From Nelumbo lutea (Eukaryota; Streptophyta; Magnoliopsida; Proteales; Nelumbonaceae), in the NCBI GenBank assembly GCA_022828595.1, contig JAKGHH010000007.1, positions 39,680,356-39,744,355 of the forward strand: a stretch of 64,000 nt of DNA, read 5' to 3'. Position 1 is the first letter of the stretch. Each line of letters starts with the position of its first letter. Made by a program: the position numbers and the translations under genes. This document shows positions 27,401-39,400 of the stretch, piece by piece. Below the pieces are notes generated by a model, which was not told the origin of the DNA, made no database searches, and worked only from the letters and a program-made list of their open reading frames with translations.

Positions 27401-30400
27401 ATTGCACTTTTCCGAAGAAGCGCTAGTCTTCCCTTTACTCTGTACCCATACCATTGCAGATTGCCGCTGTCATCTCTCATTTCCACCTCCAAAGACACCT
27501 GTTTTGATCGATGAGGAAGATGATGGACAAAAATTATTGTCCATCGTCGGGCCACCCTTGAGGGTCACATGACCTTTAAGATTTTCATGTACCAAGGCTA
27601 ATTCAGGCCCAATAAATGGGCCTGACTTCAAGTTCAGCTCTATTTTCTTGGTGGGCTTTGAATGAGGAGACCAGGGCCCAATATTATTTTTCACCCTTGT
27701 GTTCACTAATCAGTCCGGTTCAAAGTAGAGCTCCCAGCCAGCTGACCCACACCCTTACTTAAAATTTGAATTTGGGCCACCCGCACACGTTGAGGTCCAC
27801 CAGTCAGTGCCTCAGCATAAGAGTGGCCATGCGTCCCATCCCTTCCTTTCTTTGGTTTAAACATTTCTTCCTCTGTAGGTTTGCCTTTTTCTCTTCCCAG
27901 GAATTGCTTTGCCTTTTTGGTATAACTTCAATTCAGCTCTACTTCCACCATTTGACTCCTGCCACCTAGGAAGTCTTCTTCAAAACTTTTGTTTTCCTTT
28001 ATTCTAGCTGCTCTCCACATTGCAGCTTCAGTGGCAGTTGTCAGCCAGACTGAGTATACCATCTGGTCATTTGCTGCTACTACTCTTCTTGGAAATTCCT
28101 CTGGTCTAACCCCACTCAAGCAAATAGCTGCCGAGTGTAGACCAATAGCAAAGATGCCATCTAACTTGGCATTGCACAGTGAAGCAATCGACTTAAGGAT
28201 CTCTTCCTTCCAAAGAAGGAAGTGTAGTCCAAGAATCCAAACGATGACACCATCTTCATAGTAAGGCTTATTTCATTAGAAAGTGAGCTCTATCCTGCTA
28301 CTGTGAATCCCCCAGATTCATCCACAAACTCCTTTGCAGCTATCTCAGCCGTATTTTCTACTAGTTCAAGCAGTGCTTTCTGTTTCTCAAACAGAGTTAT
28401 AATTACTGCCCCCTTAAGCTGTAAATCCTTGATTATTTTTTCTGCAATCTTCTTCTAGTCTTGTGGCTGTTTTTTTGTCTGAACCACTAGTTTTTTTGAC
28501 AATCTCCTCTCTCCCAGTTTTCTGAGTCTGAACAGACCTCATTTTCCTGTCATGACCCATATCTTAGTCTGACTCCTTACAGCTGATTTGTTTACCCTTG
28601 TTACTTGCACCTTCTAAAAATTCCTTGAAACCTTCAATCACCCCCATACCTTCTACCAGCACCATCCCTCCCCTTGCTTTCCTGATTTTCAGACTGAGAT
28701 GCCCCTTTAGTGTCAGTTCTTCAAAAAGAAGCTCCTTAGCTTCAATGTTCAATGTTTTTCTCCAGTGGCCTATCTCCACGAATCCTCCCATGTTTTCCAT
28801 AAACATATTTATAATTTGATATCCCAATTAAAGGTGATGATACAAGGGTCTAGAATCCAAAAATCCAAATACCCTTTCTTAATTTTAAGCCAAATAAATG
28901 GCTCGAGAATTTTTCGTCTCATGACGTTTTTTATTTTTATGGATGATGTCTTGTGACATTCTGCAATTGATTTTTTTTAATAGGTAATAGGTATCATTTC
29001 ATTAATATAAACAAAAATGTACAGTGAGGAACAAATGGGGTATGACTACCCCTAAAAATTTAATACAATTAAGCCCAAAATAATTGCTCCTTAACATTCT
29101 GCAATTGATTTCACCAAAACAGGGAATTTTCCCACTTTTTTTACTCAATTTGGAATATTTGCAGATGAAATTTTCTAAAAGTTCATTTTTTAAAATATTG
29201 GGGAAATATTGACAGATATTTTGATTTTTCTTATTCCAAGAGGCTTCCATATCACCCTTTGGGGAATGGGGGAATTTCAAGGAAATTGTGAACCATATTA
29301 TAAGTTTACAGATAGTGGACAATGCTTGTTGTTATAGTAAAAATCTTGGGCTCTTAAGTGTCAGAATGCAGGTATAAGTCTGAGAGCAACCACCTTGTGC
29401 AAAAAGAAGAAAATGCAAGGTTAGGTCTCTTTCCAGTCCACCACTAAGAAGACCCCAGATGGCTAGGACCAACATTAGGTAATGGCTTTTCTATTTATAA
29501 GTAAGATTTCAAAATTTAAAGTTTGCAGAATAAAGTTCCTTTGGATTATAAATATCTTTTATCTTAGAAACATGAGTGGTATGTAAGCATAATGCATTCA
29601 TGGTCTACTGGGCCATTCAGGGTGTATTTCTAAGGTAATCTACCTAGCAACTTTAGAGGTTTCCAATTAGGTTGCACTCACGTGCACCAATTCAAGTAGT
29701 TTCCATTCTACGATCCTCTATTAATTCAGCATATGACCAAGAAATGGTGAACAGTAAGTTACATGAGTGATACGAGTGTATACCTGGCAAGCAAGATCAC
29801 GTGCACTTTTTCCAAGAGACAAGCCAGACAACTTAGCACCCTCACTTACTGGAAAACCACATTGAGAGCCACTATTCTGAGAACCTTCTTCAGATAGGAG
29901 GTTGTAACAACAGCCTATGCTAACCACTGCTTTGACTTCTTTGCATTCAATAAAAGTCCTGAAAAGAAAAATACTGTCATATATTAGGATCTGATAGAGC
30001 CATGAAAATTGAACCAAGACATTAACAATTGGCATTGTAATTACATCATTCTAGAAAGATGAGATCTAGAGTGCTAGGTTTTTTTAAGCAGAGTGCTAGG
30101 TTGATGCCATAACAACAATAATGTAATAATATAGTCAATGCAGCATAAATGTAAGGACAGACATCTGCCACTCAATATGTATACCTAATGCAGCACAGAT
30201 ACAAGGGAATGACATCTTAGATTCAACAAACAGATTAAGGATGTTACATGCTCAAAATGAGTATGCTTAAATACTATACTGGGAGCAAGCAATGTGATGG
30301 GAGCATGCCAAGGTGCCAACTGGAAAGGAATCAGATTCTAGATATTGCTCACTTGAAAAATGTCTAGATTCCCATACTAGGACTGTGATGCTTGCTGGTT

Positions 30401-33400
30401 TTAGACGATTTTTGGACAGCTAGTTGAAGGTTACTAGGTTAGTTGTTGCCCAAAAAAGGAGTCCTGAAGATTTTTCCCTAAAATAAAGGACAGCCAGAAA
30501 ACTTTTGCAGTTATTGAGCAATTTATACATTGGTGCTCAGGTGTTTCTAGGTAAGACATATCATTAGAAGGTAGGTGGCTTTGTTTTCATTGGGATCTGG
30601 AATCTCTAGAGTGAGTGCCCCTATTTCTCCTTTTCTCCTATTTCTTTTGATAAATGAATAATAATAATATTACTAAAAGAAGTATAAATTCACCCTAAGA
30701 GGAGGCATGAGATGTTACCTCCCCTTAGAGATGAGAACATAACCAAACTCTTAACAGGATACAATCATAAGGTCAGCCCTTGAGACCCCTTGTTTAGCCA
30801 AAGAATCAGCCATAGCATTTGCCAATCTGCTAACCCACCGAAAACTGACTGACATGTTCTTTGTGAGACACTTAACTTTCTTGAGAAGATCCTCGTATCC
30901 CCAGAATACTGTATCTGGATTCAACAGCCAGCCCACTACCTCCTTAGAGTCCCCCTCAACTCTCAACCAAGTTTTCAACTTTTTGCGGAATCTCACCCCT
31001 TTCCACTTCACCCCATTCATATCTTCCCTCCACCACTCCTCAATCTTCTTCACAATATCAGGGTGTGTCAGCCACATGTTATCAAACCTGAACGGTCAAG
31101 GGCCACACCTAAAAGGCTCTTGTCCTAGTTTAATTGGACCAAGTAAAGTGGGCTTGCACCATAGGAAGTTCCTTTAATTCACAACAGTTAATGAACTCAT
31201 TGAACTTCCTAATACTAGATGTTTTTTTTATTTCATTTGAAGGGCTACACAAGCGGAGTAGCCCATCTCCCAATCCAAGTGCAGGCGGGATTCGATCCCA
31301 AGTCTCCGCTACAACCAGCAGGAGACCTTACCAACCAGCTGGTTGGCACCTTGCACTTCCTACCATAACATCCACTTCCTAAATCTGGATGTTATGGTCT
31401 GTTGGGGATTGTTTGACTCATTAGTGAAACGAATTATGTTAAGATCCCCGCCCCCAAACACCAAGGACCATTCAAACCTTGAATCCCAAATAGTTCTTCC
31501 CAGAATTCATTCTTCTCTCTGTAATTACTCAGTCCATACACATTGGTTAGTACCCAGCTGAAACAATCATCCACCACTCTAAACTTTAGGGACACCGAAA
31601 AAATTCCTATTAGTTCCTCCACTAACTCCAAAAAGTGAAAATACCTCCCGAAGCCCCCCAAGAAGGTGCGGAATCCCAATTAATTCCTCTACATTATTTC
31701 CATACACTTCTAGCCCATCTTCTATCAAGTTCAGCTAATTTTGTCTCCTATAACATTACAACATTTAGCCTTTCCTTTCTAAGGAGATCCTTTATTAGTC
31801 TTCTCTTCCTTGCACTACCTAGTCCCCTCACATTCCAACTAATGATTTTCATGGATAAAACAATGACTTCAAAACCCACCTCAAATTACATGGCCCTTGC
31901 GTAGAGATCTTCCTTCTCTCCCCTCTTCCACTAAATTCTAAATCTCCTTCTATGTCAGAAAAATCAATCTATCCACCTCCGATCTTTTCTTTTTCCTTCG
32001 GCTGTTTACTAGACCCGCTTTTCCTGAAGATGCTTTTGATTCTTTTAGTTTCTCCAATTTTCCTAGGTTTTCCTCTGAAGCTTCTTCTATGAGCTTATAT
32101 TCCTCAAGGAGAGCACAAATTTGATCTCAAATCCTCTCTAATTCCTCCGCCTATAATTTTTTGAATACAAGTTTTCCTCTATCACTTTCCAAGCCCTTAA
32201 TCTCACTCTCTACTACCCCTTCTTGAACTTCAAGGTTTTCTAGAGTTCCTTACATCAATTCCTCTCTTTGCTTATATTCCTCAAAGTAGAGACATATCTG
32301 CTCCCAAATCTTCTCTAACTCCTACTGTTTCTTTTTCCTTCTCAGATCTTCCTCCTGATTTTTACCCTCAATGTCCAAGGCTAGGATCTCCCCTTCCATA
32401 GGCAGTCTTGCCGGTTGGGGTGCTACGGTACCTGTTTCAGGCACAAAACCCACATCATTACCAGAAATCGAATTGACAAACATACCTGGACTTGTGAAGG
32501 GGAAAGACAAAGAGGCTGAAATCCTTCTGTAACATGTAACTGTGGGATTAAATTAGGCTCAATCAAGACTATGTTAGCCGAAGCATCCAAAACCACCTTC
32601 TCAAGTTGCTTCCCAATTGATGATTTTGTTCACAGTGGCATAGACAAGTTCTATCCCACTATGCCGTTAACAAGCGTGGGTTGCTCTATTGGGTTGGGTT
32701 TGTTTTTTGGTGTAGGTGTATCTTGTCTCTCCTTTGTAAAGCCTGCCAAATCCTCCGCTTCCTTGGATGAAGCCAAGTTCCGAGAGGACTTCTGTGTAAA
32801 TTCTAACGAGCTCAAGTCGATTTCTTCTAGGAATAGTTGTTTAGTGTTAAAACTTTCATTGTCGGGAAAGGCCTTCGATCTCAGATGTTCCATGCTCCCT
32901 AGGCTAAGTAAACCATCAATGTCGGAGTCTAAACAGAACTCCTCCAACAATAAACTCCCCTCCTCAAGGGGTTCAGTTTTATTACAGTCCGCTGCCTTCA
33001 AAGCAATAGAAGACGACGATTGAACATTCGAAGAGGCTTTCTTGTATCTAGGGTTGCATCACTCTAGGGAGAGACCTTGTTTTCCTTTGCTTGGGATTTA
33101 AGACCAGGTCGAAAGCATCGTTGTCCTGCCAAAGATTGAAGTGGTGCATGCCTTGTTAGAAAAGAGGCCTGCCTCTTTCAAATTAAAAGGCCCACTTGTG
33201 TTGGCTGGCCCATTGTTTTTAAATGGGCCTGGGCCAGCGATAAGTTGCTTCTCCCCCACCTCATGACAACTTAAAGGGTCACGTCAAAAGCCCCAGTTCA
33301 AGAGGTCTACCCAATTCCATTCCTTGAAGTGGTTCACCTCTTGGTTTTCTCTCGGTCCTTGGACCATTCTTGTTAAAATTTGAACTCCCTTCACGTGCCT

Positions 33401-36400
33401 GTTTGCATTAACTCCTCCTGTCACCACCTGGGTGTAGGATCTGCCACACAACTATCTCCTCTGCCCAACGTTATTTCCCCAGATGCTAAAACCATCCCCT
33501 TGTCTCGTCTTTTTTGGTTTCAACTTTTGATTCAGCCATCTTTGTGCTAATGTTTCTGTCTTGCAACCCACGCAAGCCTACTTGCTCTGTCTCTTCGTCT
33601 TCCTCCCTATGGTCCTCCTTCCACAGTTGAGCTTCAATGGAGGTCGTCAACCAGACAGGGTATGAGAGTCCATCTGCTATTACTTCTATCCTTCTCGGAA
33701 TGTCTCCAGGTTTTACTCCACCAAGCCTTATTGCTATGGAGTGAAGATCACAGTCAAAGACTCCATCTACTCTGGCATTGCATATTAAGGCTATTGACTG
33801 CATCGTTTCTTTCTTCCTGAGGTTGAAAGGCAACAATATAGTTGGTTGCCTTCATTTCCTACAAAAGACTTCATCTCCGGGTTTTTCTCCCCCTGTTCCT
33901 TGGTCTCCATTTCCTACAAAAGAAGTTTGATGCAATCCGGTGTCCCCCAAAATCAAAGCTTTCTACTAGGAGATGTTTCATGAGAAAATCAACACTCTTG
34001 ACAAGATTCAAAAGAAAAGACCCAAAAGGACAAGACTCGTCCTTTCAGCTAGTGCATCTTCATTCTTCTTAATACAAGACGTCTTTCATAAGAAAGAAAT
34101 AGAAAAAGAGATCCCCTTTCCTCTTGTTCTTCCTCAACATCCTCCTCTTCCTCCTTCCTCCTTCCTCCTCATCCCCCTCCTCTTAAGGAGGCTTATGCCT
34201 CCTTGTGTGCAGGAAGCTTATATATCTTATGTTCTGAACTACAAATCATGCGCCATGGTTTAAAATATCCCTAAATTCCCTATTATTTCCAATGACATAT
34301 TTCCATTTCCATGGGCAGCAACACAAAATTTTACTGAAATAGACATATTCCATAGTGAACACTATCAGCACTATGCAGAGTACAAGAGATAGTATTAAAA
34401 CATAAGTTGGTGATAATATTGTAGATATGAGTAGCAATGTTATTACTCACCTAACTTACATGATTACTACTTTGAGCCAGCTCAATATTCATTTCAATCA
34501 TGAAGTTAAAAATTAGTTTTGTCGGTGTAATAGATTATTTGGTTGATCTGTTAGAACCATTTACATTTTCTATGAGTTCGAATTTTGCTTTAACTCATTC
34601 TATCATGTAGCTTTGGATCTTAAGGTTTACAGGACAACTTCTTTTTTTTTTTTTTTGATCAATAACACTTTCATTAATCATCAGTAGAAAATTTACAGGA
34701 GGAAGACAAACACACTTATCTTCCAAGAGTCACTAGGAGCCACAAAAAAGAAAGAAAAAAGAAGAAAAAGAGAAAAGAATACAGAATACACTAAAGTTAC
34801 AGCTTAGCCCAAAACAGTGAATCTCTTTCTGCCCCTTGTTTAGCTAAACCGTCAGCTAGGGAATAAGCCGATATTTTAACCCAACATGTCTTAACTTCCA
34901 TCTATCGCACCAGCCACATGAATTTCCTCCTCTCATTGTTATACTTCCATAAACCATTTTGATCTTTAGTCAGCCATCCTATCACCACCTCCGAATCCCC
35001 TTCAATTATGAGTTTCTTGATGTTCAACTCCTTAGCTTTCCGGACTCCTTCCATAACTGCAAGGATCTCAGCTCTAAGGGAGTCGCCCACTCCAATCGGG
35101 CCTGAGAACATGGCAGAGATGACCCCATTTTCGTCCCTAAAAACACCTCCAATCCCCGATTGCCCCGGATTTCCCCTACTGCATCCATCAAAGTTTAATT
35201 TCAAGAATCCTCTAGGTGGGGGAGCCCAAACCACTTTCATTACTGACTTGGTCTGTGTGCAATTTGCAATTTCACCCCACTTCCTCAACATGTCATCCAT
35301 AGTGTAATCTGTGAATAGTTTCAAATATTTCAGCCACTGTACCGCCCTAACATGTATGATAGCCTTCAGATCTGCTGCTCCTCTTTGGATTTCTGAGAAT
35401 ATCCTGGAGTTTCTTTCCTCCCACAATGTCCAACATACTGCAGCCCTTAGTCCTCTCCACATTATCCTTCCCCTTTTTATCCGCCACTTGAAAAAGGTGG
35501 GGGAGAAAAGGCCCTGCAAGTCTGATGGGGGATTCCAACTGCGTCCAAATAAGGAGGAAGCCCAATCCCAAATTGACCTCGCAAAGTGGCAAGACACCAG
35601 TAGGTAAAAACCAGTCTCCCCATCCGCTTTACATAGAACACACCACTGAGGTGACAAACAAGTATTGGGTCTCTTCTTTTGGAGTAGATCAACAGTGTTA
35701 ATTCTTTCCAGATAGGCTTCCCAACAAAAACTACCAACCCTAGGAGGTATTGCTCTGCACCAAACTTCACCAACAGGGAAATGGGGGAAGGTAGGACTGG
35801 TTGACTGACTTAAGACTTTGAAGAACGAGGCACAAGAGAAGATGCCATTGGGGGTAGGTGTCCAAATTCTAGAGTCCTCCCTAGTGGGGTCTAAGACAAC
35901 ATTATCAAGAAGTGCAATAAGGCTCGAAATATTGTCAAGGTCTGAGTCCCTCAAATCCCTTCTTAAACCCAAGTTCCACCCAATCCCAAAAGTGGAAGAG
36001 GACGGGGTGATGAAAGACGAGATCGGCTCATTTTTCAAGTCAGATAGAGCATACAAAGAAAGAAATTGATCCTTTAAAGGGGCGCTCCCCACCCAGGTTT
36101 GTTCCCAAAATTTTATGGAATTACCGGAATTCAAGTCATACCTGATATTAGGGGAGAAAACTGGTAGCAGGTCATGAATGGCTTTCCAAGGAGAGTTGCT
36201 TGTGGTCCTAGCTCTGATTCCAGCGTCCATCCATTGTCCTCCAGCCCATGTATACTTGCCACTATTTTAGCCCATAGCTTCTCCTCCATAGGGAACTCCA
36301 CAACCACTTCCCCAACAGAGTCATATTCCTTCTCCTGATACTCCCAAGCCCACACCACCACAAGACTTACTCCTACACACTATCTCCCTTTCTTTCTTCT

Positions 36401-39400
36401 ATCCTCCCAAATTCCATCAAGTTCCACTCCTTGATTCTTGCTTTCAAGAATTGTAGTTTCTTATGAAATCTCATCCCCTCCCAATCCACCAGTGGGTTAC
36501 AGTCATGCCACCATTCCCTCACTTTGTTAGTAAACCCTGGATGACGTAACCACATATTTTCAAATCTAAAGGGGGTAGGACCTCCACACCTTTCCTCCTT
36601 ACATAATACTATGGGCCAGTGATCTGAGGTCACCCTTGGGAGAGCGCTAGAAGCCAAGGTTCCCCAATGTTCTTCCCAATCCAAAGAGAACAGGAATCTA
36701 TCCAGTTTAGAGCAAATGGGTCTAGACTGGAGGTTTGACCATGTAAACGTCTTATGGGCTAAGGGAATCTCTTTAAGCTCAAAGGCATCCACAAAACTAT
36801 TAAACTTCCTCTTGCTTTTTGTCACCCTCTGGTTAACCTTATTGGACTCCTTTGAGAATCTAATCACACTGAAATCCCCACCCATGCACCATGGCCCATC
36901 CCACAACCCTCTAACATCCGCCAGTTCCTCCCACAACTCCTCTCTCTCTCTATAGTCATTCAGTCCGTAAACATTTGTGAGCACCCATGTATAGTCATCC
37001 TCTTGCTGCTTAAACTTCAGAGACACCGAGTACTTTCCAATCAACTCCTCCAGACCTTCCACCACATCCTTCTTCCACATTTGTTACAATCCCCCCGGAA
37101 GCACCCCACGAGGGAGCAGCCACCCAGCTAATTCCCCTGGCTTTCCATACACTCCTTGCCCATTTACCATTAAACTGTATTCTCTTAGACTCTTGTAGCA
37201 GCACAAGGTCTGGGTCACACCGTTTGATTACCTCTTTTATTATCGCCTTCTTCCTTGCACTCCCAATTACCCCTCACATTCCAACTAAGAATCTTCGTTC
37301 GCTTCTTGGTGAACCCCTTGCCACTTACCACTACTTTCCCCTTTCCTCCTGTCTCCTTTACCCTGAGCCTCTTATCACCTTCTACATCTCTCTCCAATCT
37401 CTCTACTTCACTCAATCTCCTCTTCTTTATTCTGATCTTCTCCTTCCTCTTCTGTAAGTTTTCTTTCAGCACATTCAGATCTTTCAATCTGCACCCTAAG
37501 CTTCCCTACAAATTCTGCTATCATGTCTTCTCTCACCGAGTCCACCTGCCCTACCCTTCCTACAGGATCCCCTCCATCTCTATCCACCTGCCCCTTCTTC
37601 CTCTCCTCTGGTCCCACCTCTACTCTTTCTTCTCCATCCACCCTCCCTTTCCTATTACCTCCCTCCAACCCTGCTCTCTCCTCATAGTCCTCTCCATCTC
37701 TACCCTCATTCCTTTCCCTCCTCTCCACTAACCCCTCCCCTCTTCCCACCTCCCCTTCCCCTCTCCAGGTTAGCTCTCCTTCCACTTCCTTAAGCACTCT
37801 TTCAATAATTTCCCAGACTTTTTCACTCCTAAACCTTCCTTCTGGCACCTTCCCACCTTCCTTCCTTCCAATCTCTCCCTCCTCGGAGAGCCCACCTGTT
37901 GGCTCGGCTACATAATCATGGGCTATAGAACATGGAGCAAGAACGGAATTTGGAACCAAAGACACTGGAGACACATTAGTAGCACAAACCGAAATCACTT
38001 GGTTACCCGGGATTGATGGACAAACTGGAAAAGGACTGCTCCCTGCCTCCCTCTCTTGTTACAGAGGTTGGTAAAAATTTCTCCCTGAGTTGGTCGGGAA
38101 GTACTTCTGTCCTTTGGTCACCCTGGTGATCTTTCCACTCTACCCCCGGTTCACCCCTTGATGGTGTGTTCCCGCCCTACTTTCGGTTCTCCCGGTCTGC
38201 CCCTTCTGATCCTCCTAGCACACTCTGTGGTCTTGGGAACGAGTTGTACCGCTTGCCTTCGTCACCTTGAAATAAACTTACAACATTCCACCCATCCACG
38301 TCACCTCCAGCGCAACTGCCTTTGTCGTTTACATTGCCCAAGCTAGTACCATCAACCAAACAGTCCTCCGAGTCTTCATCACCTTCACTGCACTGCGCCC
38401 AACCTTCATCCTTATCTTCCTTCTCTTCAGATCTTCCCTTAACGTAACTTGGCTTCGGCTTCTCTAAGGAACACCGCAGGGGGCTAAACTCCTTCAGCCT
38501 TCGTCGGGAAACCCACCGCAAGTCGAGCAACCTCTCTGTTTTTCGGCGTTGCGCGCATTCCCCCCCTTGTCTCACGACTGGGGACGATGATAGACCATTA
38601 GCATCGTCTATCTTAGTCGTGTCCCCAGTCACGTGAGTTACTAAAGGCTCATGCGCCTTCTTAAACCACTGGATCGGGCCCGTTGACCCAAATGGGCCTT
38701 TAATCGCACCCAAGACTTTTCAAATGGGCTTTGGCTCTGGCCCATTTTTAAGCCACTGCGACCTCACGTGACTTTTAAAAGAGTCACACGCACTCGGTTT
38801 GGTTTTATCCGGTCTAGATCCAGTTCTTCCTTGGACCGGCTCCTTTTCCTCGTTCAAACAGGTCAAGTTGGCGCTGGTTACAATCTGTGCAAAGGACATG
38901 CCACCCTCCAGGCTGTTCACTGCTCCCACACGCATAAAACCCACCCCTAGAGTGCTACCCTTTTGTTTCTCCAGTCTTGGTTTTTCCATTTTTGTGAAAG
39001 ATCTTTTCTTGTTTGAATCAACCAATCCCTTCTTGCCACACAATACTTCTTCTTCAACCTTCTCATCTCCCTCCTACGAGCCTCCTTCCAGAGCACCGAT
39101 TCAAAGGATGAAGCCAGCCACACTGAATAGCAAAGCCCTTCAACTAGCACCTCAATCTTTCGAGGAATCTCCTTCAGGTTTTACACCATTCAATAGAATG
39201 GAGGCTGAACAAAGGTCTCCCCAAAAGGCACCTCCTAAAGATCCTCCACACATCAAAGCAATGGCTTCAGCAATTTCCTGCTTCCACAAGTTAAAGGGAA
39301 GACCTAAGAGACGTACCATCACTCCATCTTCAACAAAGAAATCTTTGGAGTTTGATCCTGGACACCATCTTGATACTGTGAAGCTTCCAAGAGCAGCTTG

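Larger units (their letters stand above)
16957..28840 (-). mobile_element. Nearly complete L1-type LINE split by a copia element
   Basis: The 3' tail is poly(T) at 16957-16968. RNase H is at 17100-17639. The 5.26 kb copia element lies at 17640-22894. Then come the zinc region (22900-23253), RT (23711-25489), endonuclease (25615-26389) and ORF1 (26580-28827). Without the insertion it is about 6.6 kb. ORF1 and ORF2 are frameshifted at many places. The RT box [13 protein letters not shown] retains both aspartates. Sense to the host gene. The exact 5' end is uncertain. Confidence 0.85.
30640..33840 (-). mobile_element. L1-type LINE lacking reverse transcriptase, carries a SINE
   Basis: RNase H end (30751-30970), endonuclease (30970-31900, split by the SINE at 31224-31373) and ORF1 (32160-33836). 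The RT and zinc region are absent: at about 30970 the endonuclease tail reads directly into RNase H. ORF1 is frameshifted and the 5' end is missing. Sense to the host gene. Confidence 0.83.

Noticed and set aside
26937..27572. 211-residue plus-strand ORF
   Set aside because: Antisense shadow of the LINE ORF1. It has no recognisable domain, and the minus strand holds the homologous frames.
31224..31373. A functional tRNA gene
   Set aside because: Box-like motifs are present, but no cloverleaf with paired acceptor and anticodon arms fits. The A-rich tail and target duplication mark a SINE.
33842..34260. 5' inverted segment of the LINE at 30640
   Set aside because: The inverted text is the zinc region, which lies 3' of ORF1, so it does not fit twin priming; kept as a separate scrap.
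37255..37731. 158-residue plus-strand ORF
   Set aside because: It is the pyrimidine-rich complement of the Glu/Arg-rich LINE ORF1 end, with no protein-like composition.
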